This document shows, piece after piece, positions 24,476-33,239 of a stretch of 64,000 nt of DNA; position 1 is the first letter of the stretch; each line of letters opens with the position of its first letter. The position numbers were made by a program, and so were the translations under genes. Origin of the DNA: Akkermansia muciniphila (lineage in GTDB: Bacteria; Verrucomicrobiota; Verrucomicrobiia; Limisphaerales; BJHT01); NCBI GenBank assembly GCA_945861535.1, contig CAMAUZ010000022.1:1-64000 (forward strand), written 5' to 3'. The notes under the pieces were generated by a model that saw only the letters and a list, made by a program, of their open reading frames with translations, had not been told where the DNA came from and searched no databases.

Positions 24476-25906
24476 GTGTCGTTCGTCCCTTTCGTGGTTC
24501 ATCTCCTCCTGCTCCTCCCCCTCCTCGCGTCCGCCCAAGACCACGACCTCGTCCTCCTGAACGCCCGCGTCCTTGATCCCGAAACCCGCCTCGACGCCCC
24601 GCGCCACGTCGGCATCCGCGACGGCCGCATCGCCGCCGTTTCCACCGAACCCCTCACCGGTCGCGCCACCCTCGACGCCCGCGGACTCGCCCTCGCCCCC
24701 GGCTTCATCGACCTCCACCAACACGGCCAGGACCCCGCCGATTACCGCCTCAAAGCCCGCGACGGCTACACCGCCGTTCTCGAACTCGAAGTCGGCACCG
24801 CCGACCTCGACGCGTGGTACGCCCGCCGCGCCGGCACGTCCGCGATCCACCACGGCGTCAGCATCGGCCATATCCCCTGCCGCATCGCCGCGATGGGCGA
24901 AACTCCCGTCTTCATCCCCGGCACTGCCTCCCGCGCCGCCACCAATCACGCCACCGCCGCCCAGCTCGCCGACCTCCTCCGCCTCATCGAAACCGGCCTC
25001 CAACGCGGCGCACCCGCCGTCGGCTTCGGCATCCAATACACCCCCGGCGCCACGCAATGGGAAATCCTCGAAACCTTCCGCGTCGCCGCGCGCCACCGCG
25101 CCTCGTGCCACGTTCACATGCGCTCCAAAGGCGAAACCGGCCCGGAAAACACCTTCACCGCCCTCGGGGAACTCATCGCCGCCACCGCCATCACCGGCGC
25201 GCCCGTCCACATCGCCCACGTCCAGAGCACCGCGAATCGCTCCACCCCGCGCATTCTCCAACTCATCAGCGACGCCCACGCCCGCGGCCTCGACATCACC
25301 GTCGAGTGCTACCCCTACACCGCCGGCATGACCGATATTAAATCCGCCATCTTCGACCCCGGCTGGCAGCAACGCGCCGGCATCGACTACGCCGACCTCC
25401 AATGGACCACCACCGGCGAACGCCTCACGCCCGAAACATTCGCCCGCCATCGCGCGACCGGCGGCATGGTCATCGTCCATTCCAACTCCGAAAATCTCAT
25501 CCGCGAAACCCTCGCTCACCCCCTCACGATGATCGCCAGCGACGGCATCGTCGGCCACCCCCGCAACGCCGGCACCGCGTCGCGCGTCCTCGGCCGTTAC
25601 GTCCGCGAAACCCGCACCCTCACCCTCCTGCAAGCCCTCGAGAAACTCTCCTTGGCCCCCGCCCGCCGCCTCGAAACCCGTGTCCCGGCGATGAAAAACA
25701 AAGGCCGCCTCCGCCCCGGCGCCGACGCCGACCTCGTCCTCTTTGACCCCGATAAAATTCTCGACCACGCCACCTACGAACAATCCGGGCTCCCCAGCAG
25801 CGGCATCCACCACGTCCTCGTCAACGGCGTCTTCATCGTGAAAAACGGCCAGTTCCTCGAAGCCACCCATCCCGGCCAACCCATCCGCGCCCCCCTCTCC
25901 CGGTAG
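24476..25906 (+). CDS. Secreted amidohydrolase, N-acyl-D-amino-acid deacylase-like
   Basis: From GTG 24476 the 476-aa product has a signal peptide (FVVHLLLLLPLLASAQ), so it is likely periplasmic. The mature part begins DLVLLNARVLDPETRLDAPR, the amidohydrolase N-terminal beta-sandwich. It continues with GFIDLHQHGQD (metal-binding HxH near residue 80), HIAHVQS, ECYPYTAG and ASDGIVGHPRN, which supplies the catalytic Asp. The end GADADLVLFDP is the family closing motif. This pattern is typical of the D-aminoacylase/N-acyl-D-glutamate deacylase group of the amidohydrolase superfamily. Substrate could be N-acyl-D-amino acids from cell wall turnover, but related dihydroorotase-like enzymes share the motifs. 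A second GTG at 24494 is possible. The upstream ATG start of the ORF track reads repeats. Confidence 0.82.
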   Translation: MSFVPFVVHLLLLLPLLASAQDHDLVLLNARVLDPETRLDAPRHVGIRDGRIAAVSTEPLTGRATLDARGLALAPGFIDLHQHGQDPADYRLKARDGYTAVLELEVGTADLDAWYARRAGTSAIHHGVSIGHIPCRIAAMGETPVFIPGTASRAATNHATAAQLADLLRLIETGLQRGAPAVGFGIQYTPGATQWEILETFRVAARHRASCHVHMRSKGETGPENTFTALGELIAATAITGAPVHIAHVQSTANRSTPRILQLISDAHARGLDITVECYPYTAGMTDIKSAIFDPGWQQRAGIDYADLQWTTTGERLTPETFARHRATGGMVIVHSNSENLIRETLAHPLTMIASDGIVGHPRNAGTASRVLGRYVRETRTLTLLQALEKLSLAPARRLETRVPAMKNKGRLRPGADADLVLFDPDKILDHATYEQSGLPSSGIHHVLVNGVFIVKNGQFLEATHPGQPIRAPLSR

Positions 25907-26393
25907 GGACGCGTTGCGCGCGTCCGTAACCTTTCCGCCGCCCGCCGCGCCCGCCCGCAAACCACGCCGCCGCCGCCATCACCACGCGTGCGAACGGGGT
26001 CAGGTCAGGGCCGGGCACAGCGCAGCCCTACCCCATTTTGGTAGGGACGCGCTGCCGCGCAGGGGTCGAGGGCGGCTGACGTGTTTGGAGGAAAATCCGG
26101 GCCAGCCAGAGCAACCGGAAGTTCATTGGGATCGTCGAACCTTTCCCGCTCGGACGGGGTGTGATTATAAGCAGGTGAGGGGGGCGAGAATTATGGAGTG
26201 CGGTGGCAAGTCGGACGCGACACCGCTTTCTCACGACATGGCGCATCCGAAAGCGGTGTCGCGTCCGACTTGCCACCGCACTCCACATCGCCCTCGTCGG
26301 CAATCAACTCCCAGCCGTCGCGACCCTCACCCACTTGCAATCACACCCGCTCGGGCGTGCCGCAGGTTTGGCGGCTCCGCGCTGGTTTCCAGT
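25907..26393. other. Intergenic region with repeats, no gene
   Basis: It holds words of a GTAGGGACGCG family (25903-25916 and 26041-26052, the second followed by GCTGCCGCGCAGGGG) and the strong family G hairpin at 26194-26285. Nothing in the six frames looks coding. It separates the plus-strand amidohydrolase from the minus-strand folC, whose ends converge here. Confidence 0.55.
26194..26285. repeat. Family G perfect 36-base inverted repeat
   Basis: Arms 26194-26229 and 26250-26285 are exact reverse complements (36 of 36), beginning TGGAGTGCGGTGGCAAG and ending CACCGCTTT, with a 20-base loop. It lies between convergent genes. The outer words match the larger element at 15848-16036. Confidence 0.95.
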
Positions 26394-27719
26394 TCACAAC
26401 ACCGCGCGATGCGACTCATTCAGGCCGCGCTCGCTCGGGACATTTCCCGGCGTCGCGCCGAGCAGCTCCAGCGCTTCGCCGATCAGATAGAGCGAGCCGG
26501 TGATGAGCACGAAGGGCGCGTCCGCCGCGCGGCGCACGGCGTCGGGCAGCGAATCGCACACCGTGATCTCGGCGGCCGGATTGGCGGCGCGGCAGGGCGC
26601 GAGCAGTTCGGCGGCGGCGAGGGTGCGCTCGTTTTGCACCGGTACGAGGAGGAGGCGGCCGGCCAGCGGCGCGAGCATCGCGCACATCTCGGCGTGGTCT
26701 TTGTCGCGCAAAATGCCGAGCGCGAGGGTCGGGCGTTCGCCGGGGAAATGCAGCGCGAGGGCCGCGCGCAGGCTGCGGGCGCTGTCGAGATTGTGCGCGC
26801 CGTCGAGCAGGATGCGCTGCGTCCCGCGCCGCAGCAGTTGCAACCGACCCGCCCACACGACGGTCGCAATTCCTTGTCGCAGCGCCGCCTCCGACACCGG
26901 AAGGCGCGCGCCGACGGCACGCACCGCGGCCAATGCCAGCGCGGCGTTGAGGCGCTGATGCGCGCCGAGCAGCGGCAGTTCGATCGTGTTCAACGGCGCG
27001 CGGGCGGCATCGTCCGCCGTCACGACGGTGAGCGGGGCGTGCAGGCGGGCGGCGGTTTCCGCAATCACCACGCGGGCTTCGGGCGACGCGGCGCCGGTGA
27101 CGACCGGCACGCCCGCCTTGATGATCCCCGCCTTTTCCGCCGCAATTTCGGGCAGCGTGTGGCCCAGCCAGTTCTGGTGATCGAGGCCGATGGTCGTGAT
27201 GACGCTGGCCAGCGGCGTGACGATGTTGGTGGCGTCGAGCCGTCCGCCGAGGCCGGTTTCCCAGATGACCAGATCGCAGCGCTGCTCGGCGAAATAGCGC
27301 AGCGCCATCACGGTGACCGCCTCGAAAAAAGTCGGCTCCAAGGTTGTCGGCTGCGTGCTGCCCGCGCTGGCCGGTGCGTTGCCAACCGCAGCGTCCGCGC
27401 CCAGCCAGCCGCGCAATTCGGAGACCAGCCGGCAGATATTCGCCTCCGAAATGGCCTGGCGATTGATCTGGATGCGCTCCCCAAACGCCACGAGATGCGG
27501 CGACGTGAACAGCCCGACCCGCAGCCCCGCCGCGCGATAGATGCTCTCCAACATCGCGCACGTGGACCCCTTGCCATTCGTGCCCGCGACGTGGATGAAC
27601 TGGAGCCGCTCGTGGGGATTGCCCGCGCGCGTGGCCAGTTCGCGCGTGGTCTCGAGGCCGAGCCGCAGGCCGAACATCCGCAGGCCGTGCAGGAACTGGA
27701 TCGCGTCAGCGTAGGTCAT
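26394..27719 (-). CDS. folC: Bifunctional folylpolyglutamate synthase/dihydrofolate synthase
   Basis: The 441-aa product starts MTYADAIQFLHGL. It has the Mur-ligase-type P-loop HVAGTNGKGST (near 40-50), TSPHLVAFGERIQIN, the ATP-grasp-like region ETGLGGRLDATN, GLDHQNWLG and, later, LLDGAHN. These are the FolC family landmarks. The enzyme adds glutamate to dihydropteroate and to folates in the cytoplasm. ATG at 27719 matches the normal family N-terminus; an upstream ATG at 27752 would add 11 residues. It is downstream of the nucleotidyltransferase pair and pyrG on the same strand. Confidence 0.93.
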   Translation of the reverse strand: MTYADAIQFLHGLRMFGLRLGLETTRELATRAGNPHERLQFIHVAGTNGKGSTCAMLESIYRAAGLRVGLFTSPHLVAFGERIQINRQAISEANICRLVSELRGWLGADAAVGNAPASAGSTQPTTLEPTFFEAVTVMALRYFAEQRCDLVIWETGLGGRLDATNIVTPLASVITTIGLDHQNWLGHTLPEIAAEKAGIIKAGVPVVTGAASPEARVVIAETAARLHAPLTVVTADDAARAPLNTIELPLLGAHQRLNAALALAAVRAVGARLPVSEAALRQGIATVVWAGRLQLLRRGTQRILLDGAHNLDSARSLRAALALHFPGERPTLALGILRDKDHAEMCAMLAPLAGRLLLVPVQNERTLAAAELLAPCRAANPAAEITVCDSLPDAVRRAADAPFVLITGSLYLIGEALELLGATPGNVPSERGLNESHRAVL

Positions 27720-27764
27720 GCGAATCTCGCGTGCGGAGCGGGAGAGCCGCATCGGAATGCGCGC

Positions 27765-27995
27765 TCACAGCTCAAAGGGCACGTCGATCTGGCGCTCCCG
27801 CCGCAGCCGGTGGGCCTCGGGCGGGGCGGGAAACCAGCGGTTCAATTCCTCGTTTTCCGCGACGGCTTTCCAAAACGGAACGGACACGAGCCGCGGTTTC
27901 ATGCCGCTCCAGTCGGGGAATTCCAAGTCCGCCGACGCGGCGGACGGCTTCACCAGAGGGTCAGGATTTTCCGAAGGTGCGCTGGAGTTTGTCAT
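27765..27995 (-). CDS. Small hypothetical protein paired with the nucleotidyltransferase
   Basis: The product of 76 aa (82 if ATG 28013 is used) is soluble and starts with an unstructured Ser/Pro-rich stretch. A conserved-looking core follows (DWSGMKPRLVSVPFWKAVAENEELN) and a basic end (RLRRERQIDVPFEL). Its 5' end overlaps the 3' end of the nucleotidyltransferase gene, which suggests coupled translation and a two-gene module. I do not recognise the family. Confidence 0.55.
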   Translation of the reverse strand: MTNSSAPSENPDPLVKPSAASADLEFPDWSGMKPRLVSVPFWKAVAENEELNRWFPAPPEAHRLRRERQIDVPFEL

Positions 27996-28494
27996 AGAGT
28001 TCGGGAATTCCATGGGTCAGGACGGTCTCCCGGAGTTTGTCCGAATATACGTCGAGATGGTTCACTTCGATCAGCCGGAGCACATCGTCCACGTCCTTCT
28101 CGACCCGGCCCGGATGGCCGTGTTTGATCGCGTGACACTTCAAGGCCAGCAGGTGCCAGAGCGACACGACCTTGGAAACGGCATCCCCGTAATGGGCGTC
28201 CCGCGCGTCGGCCGCCAGTTTGGCAAACGAGTCGTCGGCAACCACCATCAGGTCCACAGGCAGCTCGGAGGGCGGCGCGGTGAATTGCGAGAACGCTGAG
28301 CTCTCCTGCCACAGCTTGTAACCCAACGCCGCCAACAAGTCCGTCCATGCCACGCGGCTCCCGCGGCTGATCAGCAGATCAAGATCGAGCGTCGTGCGCG
28401 AAAACCCATGCGCCATCACCGCATACCCGCCCACGACCAGAAACGGCAGGCCCCGCTCCGCCGCCGCCTGACCGATTCGGCTCAACGTGCTCAT
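27961..28494 (-). CDS. Nucleotidyltransferase-fold protein
   Basis: The 177-aa protein has the short nucleotidyltransferase core seen in AbiEii-like and MNT-like proteins: VVGGYAVMAHGFSRTTLDLDLLI, where the helix-strand carries the DxD-like DLDLL metal ligands. A DDVLRLI helix comes later. Such proteins are often halves of toxin-antitoxin or phage-defence pairs, or stand-alone nucleotidyltransferases. Only the overlapping 76-aa gene downstream is a candidate partner. It begins 7 bases after pyrG and is on the same strand, probably the same transcript. The substrate is unknown. Confidence 0.72.
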   Translation of the reverse strand: MSTLSRIGQAAAERGLPFLVVGGYAVMAHGFSRTTLDLDLLISRGSRVAWTDLLAALGYKLWQESSAFSQFTAPPSELPVDLMVVADDSFAKLAADARDAHYGDAVSKVVSLWHLLALKCHAIKHGHPGRVEKDVDDVLRLIEVNHLDVYSDKLRETVLTHGIPELYDKLQRTFGKS

Positions 28495-28501
28495 GCTTGC
28501 T

Positions 28502-30115
28502 TCACAACGGCCGCTTGTGCATGTGCGCGTGCGCCGCGGCGATGAAGCCCCGGAACAGCGGATGCGGCGCGTTCGGCTTGCTGAGGAACTCGGGATGAAA
28601 CTGCGACGCGACGAAGAACGGATGGTTCTTCACCTCGATGACCTCGACGAGCTGGCCGTCCGGCGACGTGCCGCTAAACACGAAGCCCGCCGCCTCGAAT
28701 TGCGCCCGGTAGGCGTTGTTGAACTCGTAGCGATGCCGGTGGCGCTCATGGATGAGAAACGCCCCGTAAAGCTGCGCCGCGATCGATCCCATCTGGAGCT
28801 GGCACGGCTGCGAACCCAGCCGCATCGTGCCGCCCTTTTGCGTCACGTTCCGCTGGGCGTCCAGCAGCGCGATGACCGGATGCGGCGTGGCCGGATCAAA
28901 TTCCGTCGAGTGCGCGCCCGCCAACCCGAGCACATTGCGCGCGAACTCGATGCTCGCGATCTGCATCCCGAGACACAGCCCGAGATAGGGAATGCCGTGC
29001 TCGCGCGCGAACTTCGCCGCCAAGATTTTTCCGTCGATCCCGCGCTCGCCAAAGCCGCCCGGCACGAGGATGCCGCCCAGCCCCTTCAACGTCTCCGCCA
29101 CGCCGGACTCGCCGAGGATTTCCGCGTCCACCCGGACCAGTTCCACCCCGCAGTCATTGGCGATGCCGCCGTGGATCACCGCCTCGTACACCGATTTGTA
29201 GGCGTCCTGCAGCTCGATGTATTTGCCGACCACGCCGATGCGCACGCGATGCTGCGGGGCGATGAGCTTGCGGATGAGGTCCTGCCAGTGCGTCATCTTC
29301 GCCGCCGGCACGGTGAGGTGCAGATACTGGCAGACCAGGTCGTCCATGCGCTCGCGTTGCAACATGAGCGGCACCTCGTAGATCGAGTGATCCACGTCCT
29401 TCTCCTCGATCACCGCATCGAACGGCACATTGCAGAAGAGCGACATTTTCTTCCGCAGTTCCTTGTCCAACGGATACTCGCACCGGCACACAAGGATGTG
29501 CGGCGCGATGCCGATTTCGCGCAGCTTGGCGACCGATTGCTGCGTGGGCTTGGTCTTCAGTTCGCCCGCCGCCTTGATGAAGGGAACGTAGGTGACGTGA
29601 ATGAAGCAGACATTGCCCACGCCCGCCTCGAGCGCGAACTCGCGGATCGCCTCGAGAAACGGCAGCCCCTCAATGTCGCCCGTCGTGCCGCCGACCTCGG
29701 TGATCAACACATCGCACTTGGTCTTCGCCGTCAGGTCATGGATGCGTTTCTGGATCTCGTCGGTGACGTGCGGAATCACCTGCACGGTCTTGCCGAGGTA
29801 TTTTCCCTCGCGCTCGTTGTTGAGCACGGTCTGGTACACTTGGCCGCTGGTGAGGTTGTTCAACCGGCTCAGCTTCGTGTTCGTGAAACGCTCGTAATGG
29901 CCGAGGTCCAGGTCCGTCTCCGCGCCGTCATCGAGCACATACACCTCGCCGTGCTGGAACGGACTCATCGTGCCCGGATCGACGTTCAGGTAGGGGTCGA
30001 ATTTTTGCAGCGCGACCTTGAGGCCGCGATTCTCCAGCAGCGTGCCCAGCGCCGCCGCGGTCAAACCCTTGCCGAGCGAACTCACCACCCCGCCGGTAAC
30101 AAAAATGTATTTCAT
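28502..30115 (-). CDS. pyrG: CTP synthase
   Basis: The 537-aa enzyme starts [17 protein letters not shown], the synthetase N-terminus with its P-loop. It has [19 protein letters not shown] and [11 protein letters not shown] in the amidoligase domain. The C-terminal class I glutamine amidotransferase has GGFGERG, the nucleophile region LGLCLGMQ, and HPEFLSKP. All expected motifs are intact. It converts UTP to CTP using glutamine and ATP. The ORF-track M at 30139 adds eight residues without family support, so ATG 30115 is used. kdsB, which consumes CTP, is directly upstream on the same strand. Confidence 0.96.
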   Translation of the reverse strand: MKYIFVTGGVVSSLGKGLTAAALGTLLENRGLKVALQKFDPYLNVDPGTMSPFQHGEVYVLDDGAETDLDLGHYERFTNTKLSRLNNLTSGQVYQTVLNNEREGKYLGKTVQVIPHVTDEIQKRIHDLTAKTKCDVLITEVGGTTGDIEGLPFLEAIREFALEAGVGNVCFIHVTYVPFIKAAGELKTKPTQQSVAKLREIGIAPHILVCRCEYPLDKELRKKMSLFCNVPFDAVIEEKDVDHSIYEVPLMLQRERMDDLVCQYLHLTVPAAKMTHWQDLIRKLIAPQHRVRIGVVGKYIELQDAYKSVYEAVIHGGIANDCGVELVRVDAEILGESGVAETLKGLGGILVPGGFGERGIDGKILAAKFAREHGIPYLGLCLGMQIASIEFARNVLGLAGAHSTEFDPATPHPVIALLDAQRNVTQKGGTMRLGSQPCQLQMGSIAAQLYGAFLIHERHRHRYEFNNAYRAQFEAAGFVFSGTSPDGQLVEVIEVKNHPFFVASQFHPEFLSKPNAPHPLFRGFIAAAHAHMHKRPL

Positions 30116-30198
30116 GGCCAATCCTTCCGCCGCTTCCACGTTTCAACCCGTCCCCACTCGCGCTCGCGAACCCTTCACCGTTTCAACCCTTGAACCCT

Positions 30199-30954
30199 TC
30201 AACCCTTTCCCAGCCCAACCTTCCCCAACAACGCCTCCACCCGCGCCACATCCTCCGGCACATCCACGCCCACGCTGTCGTAATCCACCGTCACCACCGC
30301 GATGGGAATGTCATTTTCCAGCGCCCGCAACTGTTCGAGCCGCTCCGCCTGCTCCAGCGGCGACACCGGGAAACGCACCAACCGCAGCAGCGTCGCGCGC
30401 CGGTAGCCGTAAATCCCGAGATGCTTCAAAAACGGAAATGCCGCCAACTGTTCGTCCCCCGGACGGCTGGCGGCATCTCGCAGAAACGGAATCGTGCGAC
30501 GCGAAAAGTATAGGGCGCGCCCCGCGGCACTGACAACGACTTTGACGACATTCGGGTTGTCGTACTCACCCACACCACGCAACCGCGTCGCCGCCGTGGA
30601 CATCTCCGCCCCGGCCAGCGCGCCCGCCACCGCGTCGATCACCGCCGGATCGATCAACGGTTCGTCGCCCTGGATGTTCACCACCGCGTCGCACTCGCAC
30701 CGCGCCGCCACCTCCGCGATCCGGTCCGAGCCGCTCGGATGATCCTCGCGCGTCAGTTCGACCCGGCAGAAACCCCGCGCCACCGCGGCGATGCGCTCGT
30801 CATCCGTCGCCACGATCACCTCCGCCAGCAACCGCGCGCGCCGGCATTGCTCGACCACCCGCTGGAGCAGCGGCCTCCCCGCGATCGGATGCAGCGGCTT
30901 CCCCGGAAAACGAGTCGAGGCAAAGCGCGCCGGAATGATGCCGAGAATTTTCAT
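30199..30954 (-). CDS. kdsB: 3-deoxy-manno-octulosonate cytidylyltransferase (CMP-Kdo synthetase)
   Basis: The 251-aa enzyme has the N-terminal nucleotide-binding signature IIPARFASTRFPGKPL. It then has VATDDERI near residue 49, SGSDRIAEV near 74 and NIQGDEPLID near 94. It activates Kdo with CTP for lipid A-core synthesis, which implies an LPS-bearing outer membrane. It lies 83 bases upstream of pyrG on the same strand. The pair could form an operon supplying CTP and its use. Length and motifs are normal. Confidence 0.95.
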   Translation of the reverse strand: MKILGIIPARFASTRFPGKPLHPIAGRPLLQRVVEQCRRARLLAEVIVATDDERIAAVARGFCRVELTREDHPSGSDRIAEVAARCECDAVVNIQGDEPLIDPAVIDAVAGALAGAEMSTAATRLRGVGEYDNPNVVKVVVSAAGRALYFSRRTIPFLRDAASRPGDEQLAAFPFLKHLGIYGYRRATLLRLVRFPVSPLEQAERLEQLRALENDIPIAVVTVDYDSVGVDVPEDVARVEALLGKVGLGKG

Positions 30955-31030
30955 CGCCGCGGATTAAGCCCCTTGCCGTTCAGAAATTCCAACCCTGAAT
31001 CCCGACGAAATCGCAGCAGCCCCGCGCACT

Positions 31031-31146
31031 TCCCGTCCCGGAGGGACACCGCAGGAAATTAGCCGGGGGCAAGACCGCCCCAGCGGTCGCCGCCCCCGGT
31101 CGGAGGCGCGAGCGGCCCATGCCCCAGCGGGGCATCGAAGAACTTC
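31031..31146. repeat. Family H repeat, copy 1
   Basis: It begins with CCCGTCCCGGAGGGACACC, then GCAGGAAATTAGCCGGGGGC, and ends with the palindrome ATGCCCCAGCGGGGCATCG. Two more copies lie at 54853-54967 and 55055-55172. Confidence 0.85.
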
Positions 31147-31198
31147 TCCGCCCCACCGTGGCACACAGCACCAACTGAATCGTCCGCCCGCCTCCGTC

Positions 31199-31311
31199 CT
31201 CTGCGTTTCTTCCCATCTCTGCGTGTTCTGCTCCGCCGCCCTCCCCTCCACGGCAGGACGTCTGTCTGGCAGACCACTCAAAACACCGCAGAGATGGGAA
31301 GAAACGCAGAG
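31199..31311. repeat. Inverted repeat with ctctgcgtttcttcccatctc arms
   Basis: The left arm 31199-31227 and right arm 31282-31311 are inverted copies with a single-base indel. The loop of about 54 bases includes TCTGTCTGGCAGA. The arm words resemble the CACAGAG stretches at 54706. The gap 30955-31497 contains this, families H and L, and no gene. Confidence 0.85.
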
Positions 31312-31427
31312 CAGCCGGAGGGGGTTGCTTTGAACGGCGACGGCCAGCGAGCGCGCCGCCCCTTTCGCCCGCCGTCACCGGCAAAATATCGTTCGCCGAT
31401 TCGTATAAAGAGCAGCCTCCCTACCCG

Positions 31428-31496
31428 GCTTGGAGCTTGCCCCCTTGAACCTTCCCTTAAGCTTTGAGCTTTAACCTTGGAGCTTTTCCCCCGCGC
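31428..31496. repeat. Family L repeat, copy 2
   Basis: CTTCCCTTAAGCTTTGAGC is followed by CCTTGGAGCTT, the reverse complement of the stretch at 5484-5518. It lies immediately after the stop of the NfeD gene. Confidence 0.65.
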
Positions 31497-31497
31497 T

Positions 31498-32898
31498 CTA
31501 CACCGGCTCCACAATCGCCTCGCTCGCACTGTGCCCGATCACGCGAATGCCCTGCCCCGGCGCAATCATCTCCCCTTGCGAAATCACATCGATCACGTCG
31601 TCACCGAACCGCCCTTTGCCGCCGGGCCGTAACGGCGAGACACTCACGCCCACCTGTCCCACGCGCCGCGCGTGCTCCTGCGCCAGCAGAGCGACCGTCC
31701 GCTCGCCGCTCGCGGAATTCGTCACCAGCCGCCCGTAGAGCGACGTCTTCGGCAGCCACAGACTGAGCACCCAGCACACCACCCCGGCCCCAAGAAATGA
31801 GAACAGGATCCGCATCAGCGGCACCTGAATCTGCGGCAACGTCGGCATCGCCGGAGCACCCGGATAAATGTCCACCATCGCCATCACCAGCGCCGCCAGC
31901 ATCACGCCCGCGCCCATCAGCCCGAGCACGATCGATCCCGGAAACACAAAGAACTCCACCATCACCAACAGCAGTCCGATCACAAACACCGCGATCCATT
32001 CCATCCCCGACAGCCCCGCCACGTAACCGCCCAGAAAATAAATCGCGAACGCACACACCCCGACAATGCCCGGCAGTCCGAACCCCGGCGTCTTCATCTC
32101 GAGATAAATCCCCGCGATGCCGATCATCAACAACAGCGGGCTGATCGTGTTGATCCACGTCGCCAGCCGCTCGACGCCCGTCGGCTCGATGGTGAACCGT
32201 TTCGCCGCCGACAGCCCCGACCATTTCAGCAACTCGTCGAGCGACTCCACCGTCCCCAGCGACAACAGCGGCTTGGCCGGCTTGCCATACGATTTCTCCG
32301 CCTGCTTGTTCGTGAGCGTGAGAATCTGCCCCTTCTCGTTGAGCACCTCGCCGTCCACCGTCAGCTCCTTCGTCTTGTCGATCATCGCCTCGATCACCGC
32401 GATGTTGTGCCCGTTCTTCTCCGCGCTCGTGCGGACCAGCGCGCGAATCCCCGAGGTCATCTTCGCCTCGACCGTGTCGGGCAATTTCGTCGGCCCGCTG
32501 CCATCCGGCGACAGCATGATCGGCGCGGCCGCCCCGATGACACTCTGCGGCGCCATGTAAATCTTCTGCGTCGCCACCGCGAGGAACGCCCCCGCCGAGA
32601 ACGCCTTCCGGTTCACAAACGTGATCGTCTCGCCCTTGAACTGCCCGAGAATCCCGACGATCTCGCCGGTCACATCCACCCGCCCGCCATGCGTGTCCAT
32701 GTCCAGCACCAGCACGTCCGCCTTCTCCTTGATCGCCAGCTTCACCCCGCGCCGCACCAGATAAACCAGCGGCGGCATGATGTCCTCGCGAATCGGGAGC
32801 ACCACGACCTTGAGCTCCGCCTTCGCCTCGGCCGCACCTGCGCCACCCAGCGGCCACCACGCCAGACATCCGAGAAAAATCACAATCCAAGTCTTCAT
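31498..32898 (-). CDS. NfeD-like membrane-bound ClpP-class serine protease
   Basis: From ATG 32898 the 466-aa protein has a signal/anchor segment (TWIVIFLGCLAWW). A ClpP-class protease-like domain follows (residues about 30-240), with DTHGGRVD and the presumed nucleophile region AFSAGAFLA. About four membrane segments come after residue 255 (LLLMIGIAGIYLEMKTPG, VCAFAIYFLGGYVAG, WIAVFVIGLLLVMVEFFVFPG). A C-terminal OB-fold NfeD domain ends the protein (GERTVALLAQ ... GMIAPGQGIRVIG-like). Long NfeD proteins act in membrane quality control, usually beside a stomatin gene, but no stomatin is visible here. The ORF-track extension upstream reads the family E repeat. Confidence 0.88.
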   Translation of the reverse strand: MKTWIVIFLGCLAWWPLGGAGAAEAKAELKVVVLPIREDIMPPLVYLVRRGVKLAIKEKADVLVLDMDTHGGRVDVTGEIVGILGQFKGETITFVNRKAFSAGAFLAVATQKIYMAPQSVIGAAAPIMLSPDGSGPTKLPDTVEAKMTSGIRALVRTSAEKNGHNIAVIEAMIDKTKELTVDGEVLNEKGQILTLTNKQAEKSYGKPAKPLLSLGTVESLDELLKWSGLSAAKRFTIEPTGVERLATWINTISPLLLMIGIAGIYLEMKTPGFGLPGIVGVCAFAIYFLGGYVAGLSGMEWIAVFVIGLLLVMVEFFVFPGSIVLGLMGAGVMLAALVMAMVDIYPGAPAMPTLPQIQVPLMRILFSFLGAGVVCWVLSLWLPKTSLYGRLVTNSASGERTVALLAQEHARRVGQVGVSVSPLRPGGKGRFGDDVIDVISQGEMIAPGQGIRVIGHSASEAIVEPV

Positions 32899-32960
32899 GC
32901 CGCGACCGTATCGCAACCCCTCCGCCGTCGCAACGATGCACCGCCAAGCGCCTCGCCGTC

Positions 32961-33168
32961 GGGCGCATCTCAGTTTATTGCACGCTCTCTGGTTCCCATC
33001 CCCAGTCCCGCAGGGACGAAAGAAACCGTGCGCCATCTCGCCGCTTTCGTCCCTGACGGGACTTTCCGGTTCCCCGACCGTACGCCCAGCACTGAAGGGC
33101 TGGGCTATTTTCGGTCGTCGGGACTGCGCCAACGCGCACCGATCGTTGCAGGAAACTCAGATGCGCCC
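32961..33168. repeat. Composite palindromic element family E, copy 2
   Basis: The outer arms are GGGCGCATCTCAGTTTATTG and GCAGGAAACTCAGATGCGCC, as in copies at 6290 and 51830, but the interior differs. It contains GTCCCGCAGGGACGAAAG facing CTTTCGTCCCTGACGGGAC, and a GCCCAGCACTGAAGGGCTGGGC hairpin. It lies between divergent genes and may overlap their promoters. Confidence 0.85.
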
Positions 33169-33239
33169 CTCCCCGTCTGAAACGCGCAACGCGCGCCTCG
33201 TTGACATGCCTGGGGAATGATTCTTTACTCCCGCACCTT

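Noticed and set aside
24188-25960. Minus-strand ORF of 590 aa opposite the amidohydrolase
   Set aside because: It is Gly/Ala/Glu-rich with no domain, while the plus strand has complete amidohydrolase motifs.
28487-30193. Plus-strand ORF of 568 aa opposite pyrG
   Set aside because: pyrG motifs are complete on the minus strand; the plus product is charged low complexity.
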